Positions 43,805-56,607 of a DNA stretch of 64,000 bases are shown piece after piece. The stretch lies in contig QYAI01000011.1 of assembly GCA_003988855.1 (NCBI GenBank), positions 1 to 64,000 on the forward strand, written 5' to 3'. Under the pieces are notes generated by a model. That model ran no database searches. It saw only the letters and a list, made by a program, of their open reading frames with translations, and was not told the DNA's origin. The stretch is from Arachnopeziza araneosa. Lineage: Eukaryota > Ascomycota > Leotiomycetes > Helotiales > Arachnopezizaceae. The number at the start of each line of letters is the position of its first letter. Position 1 is the stretch's first letter. The position numbers were made by a program, and so were the translations under genes.

Positions 43805-46800
43805 ATGAGCATGCGCGATTTGATTCATGGGGAGGCGGAGCTGGACGATGAGGAGAACGATGATTCCTTTGACGAGGAAACTAGCGAAGCTCGGCCTGGC
43901 AAAGGGCGCGCTGGTGGTGAACTTGATGATTCGAGCGAAGAGGAAGATGATGACGATGATGAGGAGGCCGCGCGTGCTGTATGCTTCAATACAAAGATTG
44001 GCAAGATGCTTACTGACGCTTCGTTAGGTTCGGGAAGGCTTCATCATCGACGATGATGATGACGAACCAGAAGAGCGAGAGCGGCGCCGGCGAAAAGACA
44101 AGAAGAGGAGAAGAGCTGAGCGTGAGGAGGAAGAAGCTGTTCTGGACGAAGAGGACCTGGACCTTATTGGGGAAGCTAATCCTGAATACCAGCGCAAAGC
44201 ACCATCTACACAAGTATGCCCCATGTCCAATTATTAACGAGTCCTGCTAACCAAGCTGAAAGCCTAAGCTCAAGCGTCTCAAACGTGGGCATCGGGACGA
44301 TGGAGAGGAACATCGAGAGCGTGGGCTGGATGAAATATTTTCTGATGATGAAGAGATCGATGCGCCAACTCACACGGAGAACCGCTTCTCCAGACCAGAT
44401 CATCATCGAGTGGACGAATTTGCTGATTTCATTGAAGAAGACGACTTGGAAGATGAAGATGAGCGTCAAAGACATCAAGAAGAGATGGAGGTCGCCCGTC
44501 CCCGAGAAAGAGGTTATATCGGCGCAACCGAAGCCTCGGGTCTTGATAAAGATGCCCTGGACGATATGGAGGCAATATTCGGCAATGGAGAAGACTATGA
44601 CTGGGCCCTTGCTCTTGAGGATGAACAGGAAGCCAGAGAGACCGGAGATCATAACCTTGAGCTTAAAGATGTTTTCGAGCCTTCTCAACTGGCTGAACGA
44701 CTTCTTACGGATGCCGACAATACTATCAGATGGTTTGATGAACCAGAAAGATTCCAACTGGATCGTTTGCCGTACAAGGAAGTTCAATCAACATCAACTG
44801 AGGATCTGTTCAAAGAGGAAACTCGCTGGATCACTAGTCTTATCTGGCCAAAGAAGAATCTTCCTAGTGACCTTCATCCACCTTTCACTCGAGCCATTGG
44901 CAAGGTTCTCGAGTTCTTCAACGTGGATGAGGTTGAGGTGCCTTATGTCTTTCAGCACCGCAAGGATTACTTGATTCATGCAAAGAAGACCAGGGCACGT
45001 GATTCAGATGAGTTTATCGTTAGTGCAGAGAAACTGCTCAACCAGGACGATTTGTGGCGCATTCTCGACCTTGATCTCAAGTTCCGCGCTCTAGTCGAGA
45101 AACGAAATCACATTGAGAAGACGTATGATAACTTGAAGCTGGCAGGAGGTATTGTAGATACCATGGTCGAAGATATGCTGCCGAAAGCTGCTACAATGGA
45201 AGAACTGCAGGATGTTCAAGACTACATCTATTTCCAATACTCTACTGATATCAAAGATTTAACGACAAATGGTGATGCCAAGGAGAAGCGACGACCTGGA
45301 GGCAAAATTTCTCTTTTTGATCGAATTAGAAAGGGGAAGGCATATAATCTTGTTCGAGCATACGGAATCAACCCAGACCACGTTGCTCAGAACGCGTTAC
45401 GAGAAGGAAGAAAGCAACACACCGAAGATGCTTCCCAGACACCAATCGATCTTGCCGATAGTTTGACATTGGACAGCGAATTCAGCACCGGTGAACAAGT
45501 CCTGCTTTCTGCGCGACAAATGTATGCAGAAGAACTTTACATCAATCCTCGTATGAGAAAGCATTTTCGTATGAGCTACTACATGATGGGTGTTATCAGT
45601 TGTCATAGAACTGACAAAGGTTTACGCAAAATCGACGAACAGCACTCTTACTACGAGTTGAAGTATTTGCAGAATCAACATTTTAGTGATATTGCGAACA
45701 AACCTGAAATCTTCTTGAAAATGTTGAAGGCTGAAGAAGAAGGCCTGGTTGAGGTCAAGATTCACTTACAAAATGAGCGAGATTTCAAGAAAGCCTTATT
45801 TACTGCTTTTCACTCTGAAAATTACAGTGAGCTTGCTGACGCCTGGAACGATGAGCGTCAGAAGGTCCTTGACCTTGCCTACGTTAAGTTGGAGAGGGTC
45901 ATTACCAAAGGTGTAAAAGAAAGTATGAGGACAGAATGCCAAGACTCGATCTTGAAGCAGTGCCGAGAAGCATTCTCTAAGAAACTTGATCAAGCACCAT
46001 ACAAACCAAGGGGGATGACGATTGGCACTGTACCACGAGTTGTAGCCCTTTCAAATGGGAATGGAGATCCTAACCGGGATGCTATCTGCTGGGCGTATTT
46101 AGAGGAGGATGGTCGTGTCTTGGAGCACGGCAAATTCGACAACCTATCTCGCGACGAAAGAGCCAGACAGGCATTTGTGGAATTGATTCAGCGAAGGAAG
46201 CCAGACATTCTTGCCGTTGGTGGCTGGACTGTTGAAACATACAAATTGATTAACACTATTCGAGAGCTTGTTGCAGACAAAGGCCTCCAAGGTGCTGAGT
46301 TCGAAGATCCAGACACCGGAGAAGACAGAAGCGAGCCCCTAGACATTGTCGTTGTCAATGATGAGGTTGCACGACTCTATAAAGACAGTCCACGAGCTGT
46401 TCTTGACCACCCAGCTTTCGCACCACTCGTACGTTATTGTGTTGCCCTAGGAAGATATATGCAGAACCCAATGAAGGAGTATGCTTCCCTCGGAAAGGAT
46501 GTTATTTCACTATCATACCACCCATGTCAACAACTTCTTCCAGAAGATAAATTGCGAAAACATTTGGAAACTTCACTTGTCGACATGGTCAATCTTTGTG
46601 GAGTTGACATCAATGACGCAATGTCAGACTCATATACAGCCAACCTTTTGCCATTCATCTGTGGACTTGGTCCTCGCAAGGCGTCTGCTGTGCTCAAAGC
46701 CATCAATGCTAATGGCGGGATTGTTAATACTCGAGATGAACTTGTTGGCGACCCTGATAGCGGAAAGCTGCCTGTTGTCGGCCCCAGAGTTTGGAACAAC

Positions 46801-48180
46801 TGTGCCAGTTTCCTCATCATCGAGTATGACAGCTCAAGTCAAAACTCAGACTATCTTGATAACACTCGCGTACATCCAGAAGACTACGAACTTGGTCGCA
46901 AGATGGCTGCAGATGCACTGGAGTTGGACGAAGAAGATGTCAAGGCAGAAGTTGATGAAGGCGGCGCAGGAGCAATTGTTCGGAAACTTATCAAGGAAGA
47001 TGAGCAGGAGAAGGTCAATGATTTGATTCTAGAGGAATATGCGGAGCAGCTCGAGAAAAACTATGCACAACGCAAACGCGCGACACTCGAAACAATCCGT
47101 GCTGAACTTATATCGCCTTATGAAGAGTTAAGACGACCCTTCACGATCCTCTCACCTGAAGACACATTTACCATTCTCACCGGCGAGACGCTGGACTCCC
47201 TCTATGTTGGTATGATTGTTCCTGTCAGCATTCGAGTGGCCAAAGAAGACTATCTTATTGCAAAACTGGACTCTGGACTGGAAGGTCGGGTTGAAATACA
47301 AGAAGGTTCCGAGTCGGGCACGGCTCTGAACCGCCTCTTTTCGGTTGGCCAAACAACACAAGCCAAGGTGCTTGAAATCGATCGTCACAACTTCTCTGCG
47401 AGACTTAGCGTTAGGGAGGAGTCGTTGAGAAATCCGTATATCAAGCGCCCCGATCATGACCCTAATTCTTGGGATGTTATCCAGGAGCAGAAAGACAAAG
47501 AAGAGCTCCGAGAAAAGGACAAGGCTACGGGCCGTACTCAGAGAGTTGTTAAGCATCCTCTCTTCCGGCCATTCAATTCAACGCAAGCAGAAGAATATCT
47601 TGGTTCGCAAGCCCCCGGAGACGCTGTTATTCGACCTTCCTCCAAAGGAAATGATCATCTTGCGGTCACCTGGAAAGTTGCGGATGGTGTCTACCAACAT
47701 ATTGACGTCCTTGAGCTACAAAAAGATACCGAGTTCTCTGTCGGACGTCAACTCAAGATAGGGAGTAAAATATACACTGATCTCGATGAGTTAATTGTGG
47801 ATCACGTGAAAGCCATGGCGAAGAAAGTGGACGAGATGATGCAGCATGAGAAGTACCAGTCGGGAAGTAAGACAGACACAGGTAAGTGAATCTTTAGATT
47901 GTGTTCGACAACCCTTCTAATGTGCATGGCAGAAAAATGGTTGACCACCTACACGGAAGCCAATCCAAAGAGATCTGTCTATGCTTTCTGCATCAATCCC
48001 AAACATCCTGGGTACTTCTTTCTTTGCTTCAAGGCGGGGGCATTGGCTCACGTCAACTCATGGCCTGTACGGATCATCCCGAACGCTTTTGAGTTAAATA
48101 AGAGTCCATATCCGGATATGAAAGCCTTATGCAATGGCTTCAAATTGCGACACCAAAATGAAATGATTAAGCGAGGTTGA
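43805..48180 (+). CDS. SPT6: Transcription elongation factor and histone chaperone SPT6
   Basis: Four exons (43805-43978, 44028-44213, 44263-47881, 47933-48180) give 1408 residues, standard for Spt6. Order: very acidic N-terminus with Asp/Glu runs and a basic patch (EERERRRRKDKKRRR); helical core; YqgF-like fold (VVALSNGNGDPNRDAICWAY...ILAVGGW); helix-hairpin-helix (FICGLGPRKASAVLKAINANG); S1 RNA-binding domain (LYVGMIVPVSIRVAKEDY); and tandem SH2 domains beginning HPLFRPFNSTQAEEYL, with the phosphopeptide pocket VIRPSS. Spt6 travels with RNA polymerase II, binds the phosphorylated Rpb1 linker through the SH2 pair, and reassembles nucleosomes. The end, LCNGFKLRHQNEMIKRG, is the usual fungal terminus. 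Confidence 0.97.
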
Positions 48181-48940
48181 GTTGGGAGACTGGATCGGGG
48201 GGAGTCGAGATTGTTTTGGGAGAGTGGCATGGCCTTTGTATTTATACTACTGTCCTCAAGGGGATCATTTGCAGGCATCTGAGACGGTAAAAGCGACCCG
48301 CGGCGTTGTTTTTCTTCGAGAAACGGACGCATGAAAAGTCCATAGTAATGAAATACGTGGCAGTGCCTTTCCTGCCCCCCGGGATATGCAAGCCTAACTT
48401 CAACCCCATAAGGCTGAGAGGGATGCAAAGCCACCACCACCTCCATCTTGCTGTGCCAACCCTTGCCCATCAACATCAGCTTCGACACCCTCCTCTCTCA
48501 CCCTTTCTCACCCTTTCTACCTAGTACCCTTCCTCCTATCGAATACGGTTAAACCACAAAGATCACAAATCAAGCCGACTCACTATTTCCTGTCGTGACC
48601 ATTGCACAGCTTGGTCGGAGCAGAGCGACTCCCTCCCCAGCCCTTTGTGGCGTCAATAGCTCCGAACGGGGGGTCCAAGGAAACCGAAGTCCGCCGCCGC
48701 GAAGACACCCAAAAATAAATACCTTATTACGAACACACGAGAAGTTACAATTGCTACCATATCCTTCCGGAAAGCCGTTCGGTCTCTCCTCATCCCTCTG
48801 GGCGCTTCCTTCTTCGCATGAGGGCGCCGAAACTCTTCTTGTAGAGTCGACAACAACCAAACGACCGCGCTCACAATCATTTCCCCCATAGGCACCGGTT
48901 TACATGCGCCGGCCGTCTCCGACGTACCACCATTTGCAAA
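48181..48940. other. Intergenic region, promoter of the Osh3-type gene
   Basis: Between SPT6 and the oxysterol-binding protein gene, same direction. It is pyrimidine-rich from about 48480 to 48540. Several short overlapping frames exist on both strands but none looks like a gene. Confidence 0.5.
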
Positions 48941-51900
48941 ATGGCCGGCTTGGAGCAGTTAGAGATTCATAGCAAAGTATGTGGTTGGGCTGAAACGAAA
49001 ACCATGGTATTCGTTCTAACGCGCATAGTCCTACATTGTCCGCTGGGTGAAGGTTGAAGAGGGGCATACAATATCATGGAGCGTGCAGCCTCACAAGAAG
49101 TCCATGTAAGAAATGAAATGCCGTTACTTCCGAAACACACTGATAACCGTAGAAATTTTGGGATATTCAAGCATCCAGGGACAAGTAACGCTGGAACACC
49201 GGCTCTTGACGACTCAGCAACATCACTTCTGCACCTCGAACCTGGCTTCGACGGATTACGGCGGCCCTCATCAAGTTCACGAAATGATGCTTCCACAGCT
49301 CAGGAACAACTTAGAGCGAAAGGCTTTAGAGCAATACAATGGCATGGGAAATGCGACGCAGATAAAGTGTCCATGGGAACATATCCTGTCCCTCCAGGTC
49401 AAGGAGGAATGTACGGCCTAGTCTTTGACAATACTTTTTCTAAGCAAACCTCGAAAACTGCAACCTTTGTTCTCCTCACGTATCCTTCAAATGCACCTCC
49501 GCACGCCACTCACCACCAGGCAAATGTTCCGGCTTCGATGACAGCAGTTGGCATTGGCAAGAACCAAAGTCCAAGGATAGGTGCTACGGCTTCAGATTCT
49601 GTAGACAGTTTGCAAAGCCATCCAGGTCTACAAGCGAATGGTAGCAGAGGGAACTCTGTCATGGGTAGAGGCGACATTGATGAGAATGCCACATATCACG
49701 TAGGAATCTTGTCAAAACGGAGACGGAAAAGGGGCCAAGGCTATGCTCGAAGATTCTTTTCATTGGACTTTGAGTCATGCACACTGTCATATTACTACAA
49801 CCGTAATTCGTCAGCCCTACGAGGTGCGATACCTTTAAGTTTAGCAGCAATAACTGCCGATGAGCGTAGGAGAGAAATCAGCATTGATTCTGGGGCTGAG
49901 ATATGGCACTTGAAGGCAGGGAATGCTAAAGACTTCGACGAGTGGACAAAAGCTCTTGAGAAGGCGAGTAAAAACGCTCGAGGTGTCCATGATGAGTCAT
50001 CCTCTTCACCTGAACGATTGAGAGCAAGAACAACTGGGTTGCAACTTTCAAGTTCCCATCAAGATGAAGAGAGAGAATGGGAACAGGTTGAAGCCCTAGT
50101 GAGTAGGATTGTGGGTACGCGAGATGCCGTGCGTCGACTTTCCAAAGACACTGCCCCTGGAGCGTCTAAAAGATCCACTCTGGCTGGACTTGGGCTATCA
50201 ACAGGCAATCCTCATGTCGATGACGGATTGGACTACTTTGGAAGCTCGGCACCTGAGAGACGACCATTCTGGCGACGCAAATCTAGTGCACCGACAACAC
50301 CTCAGATGATGGGTCGAGGCATCGCATCCCAATTAGCTGTACCAGTTCCAACAACGACAACTGTAACTACAATCTCTGCCAATGGACCTGGAACTCCTTC
50401 TTCTCGGAAAGGAAGACGTAGCGGAGAGGATTGCACTATTCACGAACATTGTACAGCGTTGATGAATGATCTCGATTCCGTCCTTGCTGATTTCTCGACG
50501 TTAATGGCAAATGTCAAAAGACGTCGCATTATAGTTCCTAAAGCTTCTCCAAGAGATAGCTTTGATTCCACCTCTACCGGAGAGTTCTTTGATGCAGAAG
50601 CAGGTGATGCTGATCGCTCACAAGTCCGTATGATTGATCGTCGGAGCGAGGAAGATACCCAGCCATCCGAAGCGGAAGATGAATTCGTAACGGATGCATC
50701 CTCAATATCGTCGGCGGAAGCAGGTGATGATACAGCTCACCTTAACGGTACTGCAGCTCTCTTCCCTGCAAAACCGAAATCCCTTGACCCTCTACCCATT
50801 ACAAATATCATAAAGAGGAGAAATGTCGTCTCAGCAGCAACTGTTTTGCCTCCTAGCTTAATTGGTTTCCTGCGTAAAAATGTTGGCAAGGACTTAAGCA
50901 CGATCAGCATGCCAGTTAGTGCCAACGAACCGACATCGCTCCTTCAGCGAGTTGCTGAACAGCTCGAGTACGCCCTGCTATTAGAAAAAGCAGCCTCCCA
51001 TAAAGTTCCCAACCAGCGCCTTCTTCATGTAGCAGCATTTGCAGTCTCTAACTTCAGCATCAACCGCTGCCGGGAGCGTGCAATCCGCAAACCTTTCAAC
51101 CCTATGCTCGGTGAGACTTTTGAGCTGATTAGAACTGAAAAAGAAGTTCCCGGCGGATTTAGACTCCTAGCTGAGAAAGTCTCTCATCGTCCTGTGCGTA
51201 TGGCCTGTCAAGCCGATTCCGCCAGATGGTCATTCAGCCAATCTCCTGCCCCAACCCAGAAATTCTGGGGTAAGAGCGCAGAGATCATTACGGAAGGACG
51301 GGTACGAATAATCCTCCGATTACCTGATGGGACGGATGAATTATATAGTTGGAATATTGCCAGTGCTTTCCTACGCAACGTCGTGATGGGCGAGAAATAC
51401 GTTGAGCCTGTTGGCAGTATGACTGTGACGAATGAGACGACTGGAGCGAAAGCAGTCATCGAGTTCAAAATCAAAGGCATGTTCGGTGGGCGCAGCGAGG
51501 ATGTACAAGTTGAGACATACGGACCTGATGGCGCGCATACAGGCACCAGCCTCGCTGGAACCTGGACGAGTTCTCTCCGTGTTCTCGAAGCAGGCAAAGC
51601 CCCCGGAGCGGAGATCTGGCACGTTGGTGAGCTCGTCGAAAACGCTCCACAACGATATGGCTTTACTACCTTTGCGGCTAGTCTAAACGAAATTACAGAG
51701 ATTGAAAAAGACAAACTCCCACTCACAGACTGTAGATTGAGACCAGATCAGCGGGCTGCCGAGAAGGGGGATCTAGACCAAGCTGAGGAGTGGAAGACAA
51801 AGCTGGAGGAGAAGCAAAGGGTGAGGAGGAAGGAGATGGAGGATAGGGGTGAGAGTCATCGCCCTAGGTGGTTTGTGCGGGTTGAAGGTGGCGACGAAGG

Positions 51901-51997
51901 CGAGGAGGTGTGGAAATTAAAGGGCGGAAAGGAAGGTTATTGGGAAGAGAGGGCGAAGGGTGCTTGGACCGGCGTGGAGGATGTGCTTGCTGTGTAG
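48941..51997 (+). CDS. OSH3: Osh3-type oxysterol-binding protein
   Basis: Three exons (48941-48976, 49029-49105, 49153-51997) encode 985 residues. The first two exons are tiny and give MAGLEQLEIHSK and SYIVRWVKVEEGHTISWSV, the start of the N-terminal GOLD-like domain of fungal Osh3, which continues as INFGIFKHPG. A PH domain (about 219-310, VGILSKRRRKRGQGYARRFF...EWTKALEKA) binds phosphoinositides. EFFDAEA at about 515-521 is an FFAT motif for docking to the ER protein VAP/Scs2. The lipid-transfer domain occupies about 600-960, and its fingerprint is EKVSHRPV in place of the family's EQVSHHPP. The product should act at ER-plasma membrane contacts, moving lipid or controlling PI4P through Sac1. 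Confidence 0.92.
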
Positions 51998-52451
51998 TGA
52001 GACGAGGTCAGATGTGGAATGCATTGAACCTTTACCAAGTGTTGGAGTACTGTACTGTAACTTGGTTATTGATGGGTTGGACAATGAGCGTAAAGTACAA
52101 CCTCTCCAGGCTTGGATCAGCTAGCGGAATTAGAATAGAAAAATGATGTTTAACAAATACCTCCTTTAGCGCGCAAACGTGATTACCTATTCGTATCCTT
52201 ACCTCTTTAGAATTAAAGAAGGCACAGCCGAGAATTATCAATCAAGTTCAATGCTATTTGGTGATACTAATCAATCAAATAACTACTTCATAAAGCTCAT
52301 ATCTTTCTTTTCAGAAAGACCAAAGCAACGGTTCCACCCAAAGCATACCTCTAGAACGCCAAACAATGATACCCGCGATTCTTCTCTACGCCCCATGCCT
52401 CCATTTTGTCCGTTACATATAATAGAAAGAAATCTCGCTATCATAATACAC
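51998..52451. other. Convergent 3' intergenic region
   Basis: AT-rich spacer between the 3' ends of the Osh3-type and ISWI genes; nothing else recognised. Confidence 0.55.
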
Positions 52452-55400
52452 TCACTTCTTCTTGCCCTTTCCTCTGCCTTTCGGAGCGGGTGCTGGGCTG
52501 GAAGCGGTGGACATTACGCTTGATGCTCTTGAAGATGGAGCGGCTGAGGTAGCCTTGCTTCCAGCACCGGATTTGATGTTGTCAAGGGCTTTGTTCTGTT
52601 GACGAATTAATATAGCAGAGTACTTTAAGAATAAGTTGAACATACCTTTACACCATTTTTAGATTTCTTCTTTGCTGGAGCCATACCAAGAACACTATCC
52701 TCATCATTTTCGTCATCCTCTGGCTCTCTCTTTCCTTTGCCGTTAGCTGTGCCATTTGCGGTCTTGGGAGCCTTTTCGTCCTCAAATTCCCTCGCAACTG
52801 TAGTCAGGAGCGTAGTGCATCTGCGACTAATCTCAATAGGAGTTCTGCTAAGAAAGAACCAGTCAAAACGGAAAAGCGGGCTTTCACGAATCTCATCACG
52901 GATGCGCTCAAAAATACCCTCACTGTCAACACCGAATTTGTCCAGCTGAACAAGAAGGAAACGATCTTCTTCTTCAGTATAAACCTTTTTGTTCGTTGTC
53001 GAGACAGAGTAATTAATCTTCAGCTGCTGCAATGGAACTCGGTATTGTGCCATCTTGCGGCTCAACATCTTACGTTGATGTTCCATCTTGCGCAATTTCT
53101 CTTCTCCAGCTTCAATCAGATTGATGTATTTGGTATAGTCTGCGATCTCAGTAAATCGTTTCCAGAAAATTTTTGCATATTCTTTGATTTCCGCAGGATC
53201 CTTGCTATCAACTTCATCCGAAATCATCTGGTAGTCTGTTCGGCCGTACTTAGCAGATCCGTTGATAAATTGTTGAAAGTCTCTGCGGTTCCAAGCTCCA
53301 AAACCTTGCTCGGAAAGCTGTTGCTTCAGCTCCAGCTCTTCTTCAGTGAGTGGTGTAGCATTGTCGATTTCAGATTGATCTAAAGCTCGTTCAGCCTCAC
53401 GCTCCGACAGCTCTTCTTCAGTTCCTTCAGGTAAAGGTACTTTATAGCCAATTTCTTTCCGATGATGCGCAGTTTCACGATCTTGAAGGTCGCGAAGCTC
53501 GGGTGGAAAGAACTGGTAATCGTGAACAGTGATCTGCTTCGGGGCACGAGGAGCTTTAGGTTTCGTATCCGCCGTTCGACCTCCAGTTGACAAAGCTTGC
53601 TTGTAGTATTTGTCCATAGAATAAGACTGTTCCTTTCGCTCACGCTTAGCTGGATTAATCCAGTTAATTCCAATTTCCTTCTTCTTATTAGTGAAATCCT
53701 GACCATTCCACTCATACGCCGACTCTGAGGTAAATTTTTGCAAATCATCGATTCCCAATTTTTCATATCTTGCATTAAGTTCTGCTGTTCGCTTCTCACC
53801 GTGCTTAAGAATCTCATCGATATCATCGTCGTTGAGGTCAGCGCCCTTCTCAGCCAAAGCTCCAGTGGCACCCTTTGAATTAAAAACCTTTTCAGCACCG
53901 TGCTGGATCATGTTGAGCAACTCATCCTTGTTAGCAGCTGCTTTGGCAGCAATTTGTGCACGACCTTGTTGAATGACAAGTTGATCGAGGCGAAGCTTCT
54001 GTGCAGCTCGTTCCAAGACCTTCTCTTCGATAGCATTCTCTGTCACAAATCTGTACACAACCACCTGCTTCGTTTGACCAATACGATGAGCTCGATCCAT
54101 AGCCTGCAAATCAGCTTGCGGATTCCAGTCGCTGTCATAGAGCACGACAATATCAGCACTAGTCAAGTTGATTCCCAGACCACCAGCCCTAGTTGTCAAG
54201 AGAAAGACAAATTTCTCAGATCCAGGCTTGTTATACTCATCAATGGCTGCAATACGATCCTCATGGGCGGTGCCGCCATCAATTCGGCAATACTTGAATT
54301 CTCTGAAAACACAATAGTCTTCAAGGATATCCAACAATCTGCTCATCTGAGAGAAAATCAACACTCGACTCCCCGCCTTCTCCATTCGAACAAGCAATTT
54401 GTCGAGCATCAGCATTTTACCAGCATTAAAGATGAGGTGCTCATCGGTTGTGTAAGGAGGTCCAGGTTCAGCACCTTCGAACAGGTAAGGATGGTTGCAG
54501 CACTTCCGAAGTTGCATGACAATATTCAGAAGTCGTGTCTTCGACTCGCGCTTGCCGCCGGCTCCGTTGACTGCATCAATATCCTTCTCTAAAATCTTCT
54601 TGTACCATTTAATTTGCATATCAGACATGCCAATGTACAGATTAATTTCCTTCTTAGGCAGAAGACTCTTTTCAACATCACTCTTGACACGTCGAAGTAA
54701 GAAAGGTCTCAGAACACGATGGAGTTGCTGCACGACAGTATCCTGGTCTTCTCCTTGACCTGAGAACCACTGGTCAAAAGCCTCAGCATCACCAAAAACG
54801 TCAGGAAGGAGGAAATTGAGCAATGCCCAGAGCTCGTGTAGGTTGTTCTGTAGCGGTGTTCCAGTGATCAACAGACGGTTTCGAGAGTTGAAAAGACGAA
54901 TAACCTGAGCCAGAGATGATTCCTCATTCTTGATACGGTGGGCCTGAAAGTGTTAGTACGAGGTTACAGCAAGAAAGAGTGGAGAGCTTACTTCGTCAAT
55001 GATGATATACTCCCAGGCAAACTTCTTCAGATGTGCCTTCTCGCGCAAAATCATTTCGTAACTCGTAACGCATACATCAAACTTCTCATCAATGAGGCGA
55101 TCATTAATCAACTGATGACGCTCATCTTTTGCTCCTTGGAGAACCAGAACGTTGACCTCGGGCGTCCATTTCGCGAACTCTCTCTTCCAGTTATCCAGAG
55201 TAGATTTTGGAACTATGACAAGATGTGGACCGGTAATACCCATGATATGTCGAAGGTAGCCTAGGAAAGAAATCGTTTGAAGAGTCTTACCCAAGCCCAT
55301 CTCATCGGCAAGAATACCAGAAATGCCGTTTTCATGTAGTGAGATGAGCCAATTGAGACCAGCAACCTGATAATCACGCATCTGGCCACCCTTGATGAAG

Positions 55401-56107
55401 CCTGGTGACTCTCTGAAGACCGTCTCCGCAGATCCGCCGGCTTTCTCGTCTTTCAAGAGCTCGGCATCTTCTTCAGCTTCTGTTCTACGTCGTCGTTCGT
55501 TCGCCGCACCGCCTTGTCTAGCACCTGCTTTCTTGACCTTAGCAGCCTCTGCATTCTGACGATCAATTTCAACCATGATCTGCTGAATACGTGGATTTGG
55601 ATTCGTCTCAATGAAATGTCTGAACAAGTCGGTCAACCCCAAAAGGTATCGAAAGCGTCTAATAGAGTCGTCTTCCTAAAAATCAGAGAAGTTAGATGCT
55701 CAGCTACTTTTAAGAATGGTCAAATGACGACTTACCTTGGACTCTCCCAAGATATCATGTTTTTTGCCAAATACGCTTCGACGTAGCTGTGTTGCCTCTG
55801 ATCTTCGTTTCCGCCCATCTATAGTTAGAGGCTCACCGACAACACTGCTTGCCGTAGTATTTGGATTTGTATCAGAGTCTTCCGTGTAGTCTGGAGTCTC
55901 GTCGACATCCTAGATCATAGTTAGTCTCGGTATGGTTGTTGACGAGGCAGCACAATTTTGTATAACTTGATGTCTTTGGAAAGTTCACGAGGGAGGATAT
56001 TGACATACCATTGGATCAACAGGAAGAGGTTTGTATGATTCTGACGCATCTGCCATCGAAGTGTCTGTATCTGCGCCGCTTGCGCGCGAAGAACGTGTTG
56101 GTGCCAT
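52452..56107 (-). CDS. ISW2: ISWI-family chromatin remodelling ATPase
   Basis: Five minus-strand exons (56107-56009, 55909-55736, 55675-54992, 54943-52646, 52595-52452), all joined at phase 0, give 1132 residues. The SNF2 ATPase shows ADEMGLGKTLQT, the DEAH box split by an intron (IIIDE / AHRIKNEES), LLITGTPLQNN, DSDWNPQADLQAMDRAHRIGQ. It is followed by the HAND, SANT (EEDRFLLVQLDKFGVDSEG) and SLIDE domains that read nucleosome linker DNA. The acidic autoregulatory segment precedes the ATPase, with RRFRYLLGLTDLFRHFI. ISWI enzymes slide and space nucleosomes. It could be the Isw1 or Isw2 orthologue; Pezizomycotina commonly carry one such gene. The tail ends in a basic GRGKGKKK. Confidence 0.95.
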
Positions 56108-56607
56108 ATTGTCAGACTTCAACCCTCAAGGGTGAGAAGAGTAAGTGGATGCTGTTTCTACTCAGTTCTAGCGGGGCGGGAGAGGGCTGGTAATCTTCAA
56201 TAATCGCGTTTGCGATGAAAGACCACCTCGATATCACGGTTGTGGATGGTTGTGGACGAGGAAGAAATGGTGCGGTGGAAATGTGAACGCGTCGAAAGGA
56301 AGGGACTTTAACCCCAGACCCAAAAAGGCTTCCTCCCAAACGGGTAGCATCACTAGCGCCTTGCGCTAATCTTATCGCAACCGGGCCTGAGGTTTTGTTT
56401 CCAGATCAATTTAGACAACGCCATTCTTCACTCACTTTGTCTTGAGCATCAACAAAAGACTAATCCTCAACAACAAACATATTCCTTTGACTTCGAGCCA
56501 ATTTGCAAGTCTTCACGTTCATTCACGGTTTCTCAAGTATTGTAGCCAATCCCTAACTTTCCACTTCGAGCTCTACGGCTGCAAGTCCCCGAATTGCTTC
56601 GCTGACG
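56108..56607. promoter_or_regulatory. Bidirectional promoter of ISWI and the HAPSTR1-like gene
   Basis: The 500-base gap contains a MluI cell-cycle box ACGCGT at 56287-56292 and an inverted pair TAGCGC / GCGCTA at 56354-56359 and 56363-56368 with a 3-base spacer. The latter resembles the inverted repeat in the SPT6 promoter. Confidence 0.45.
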
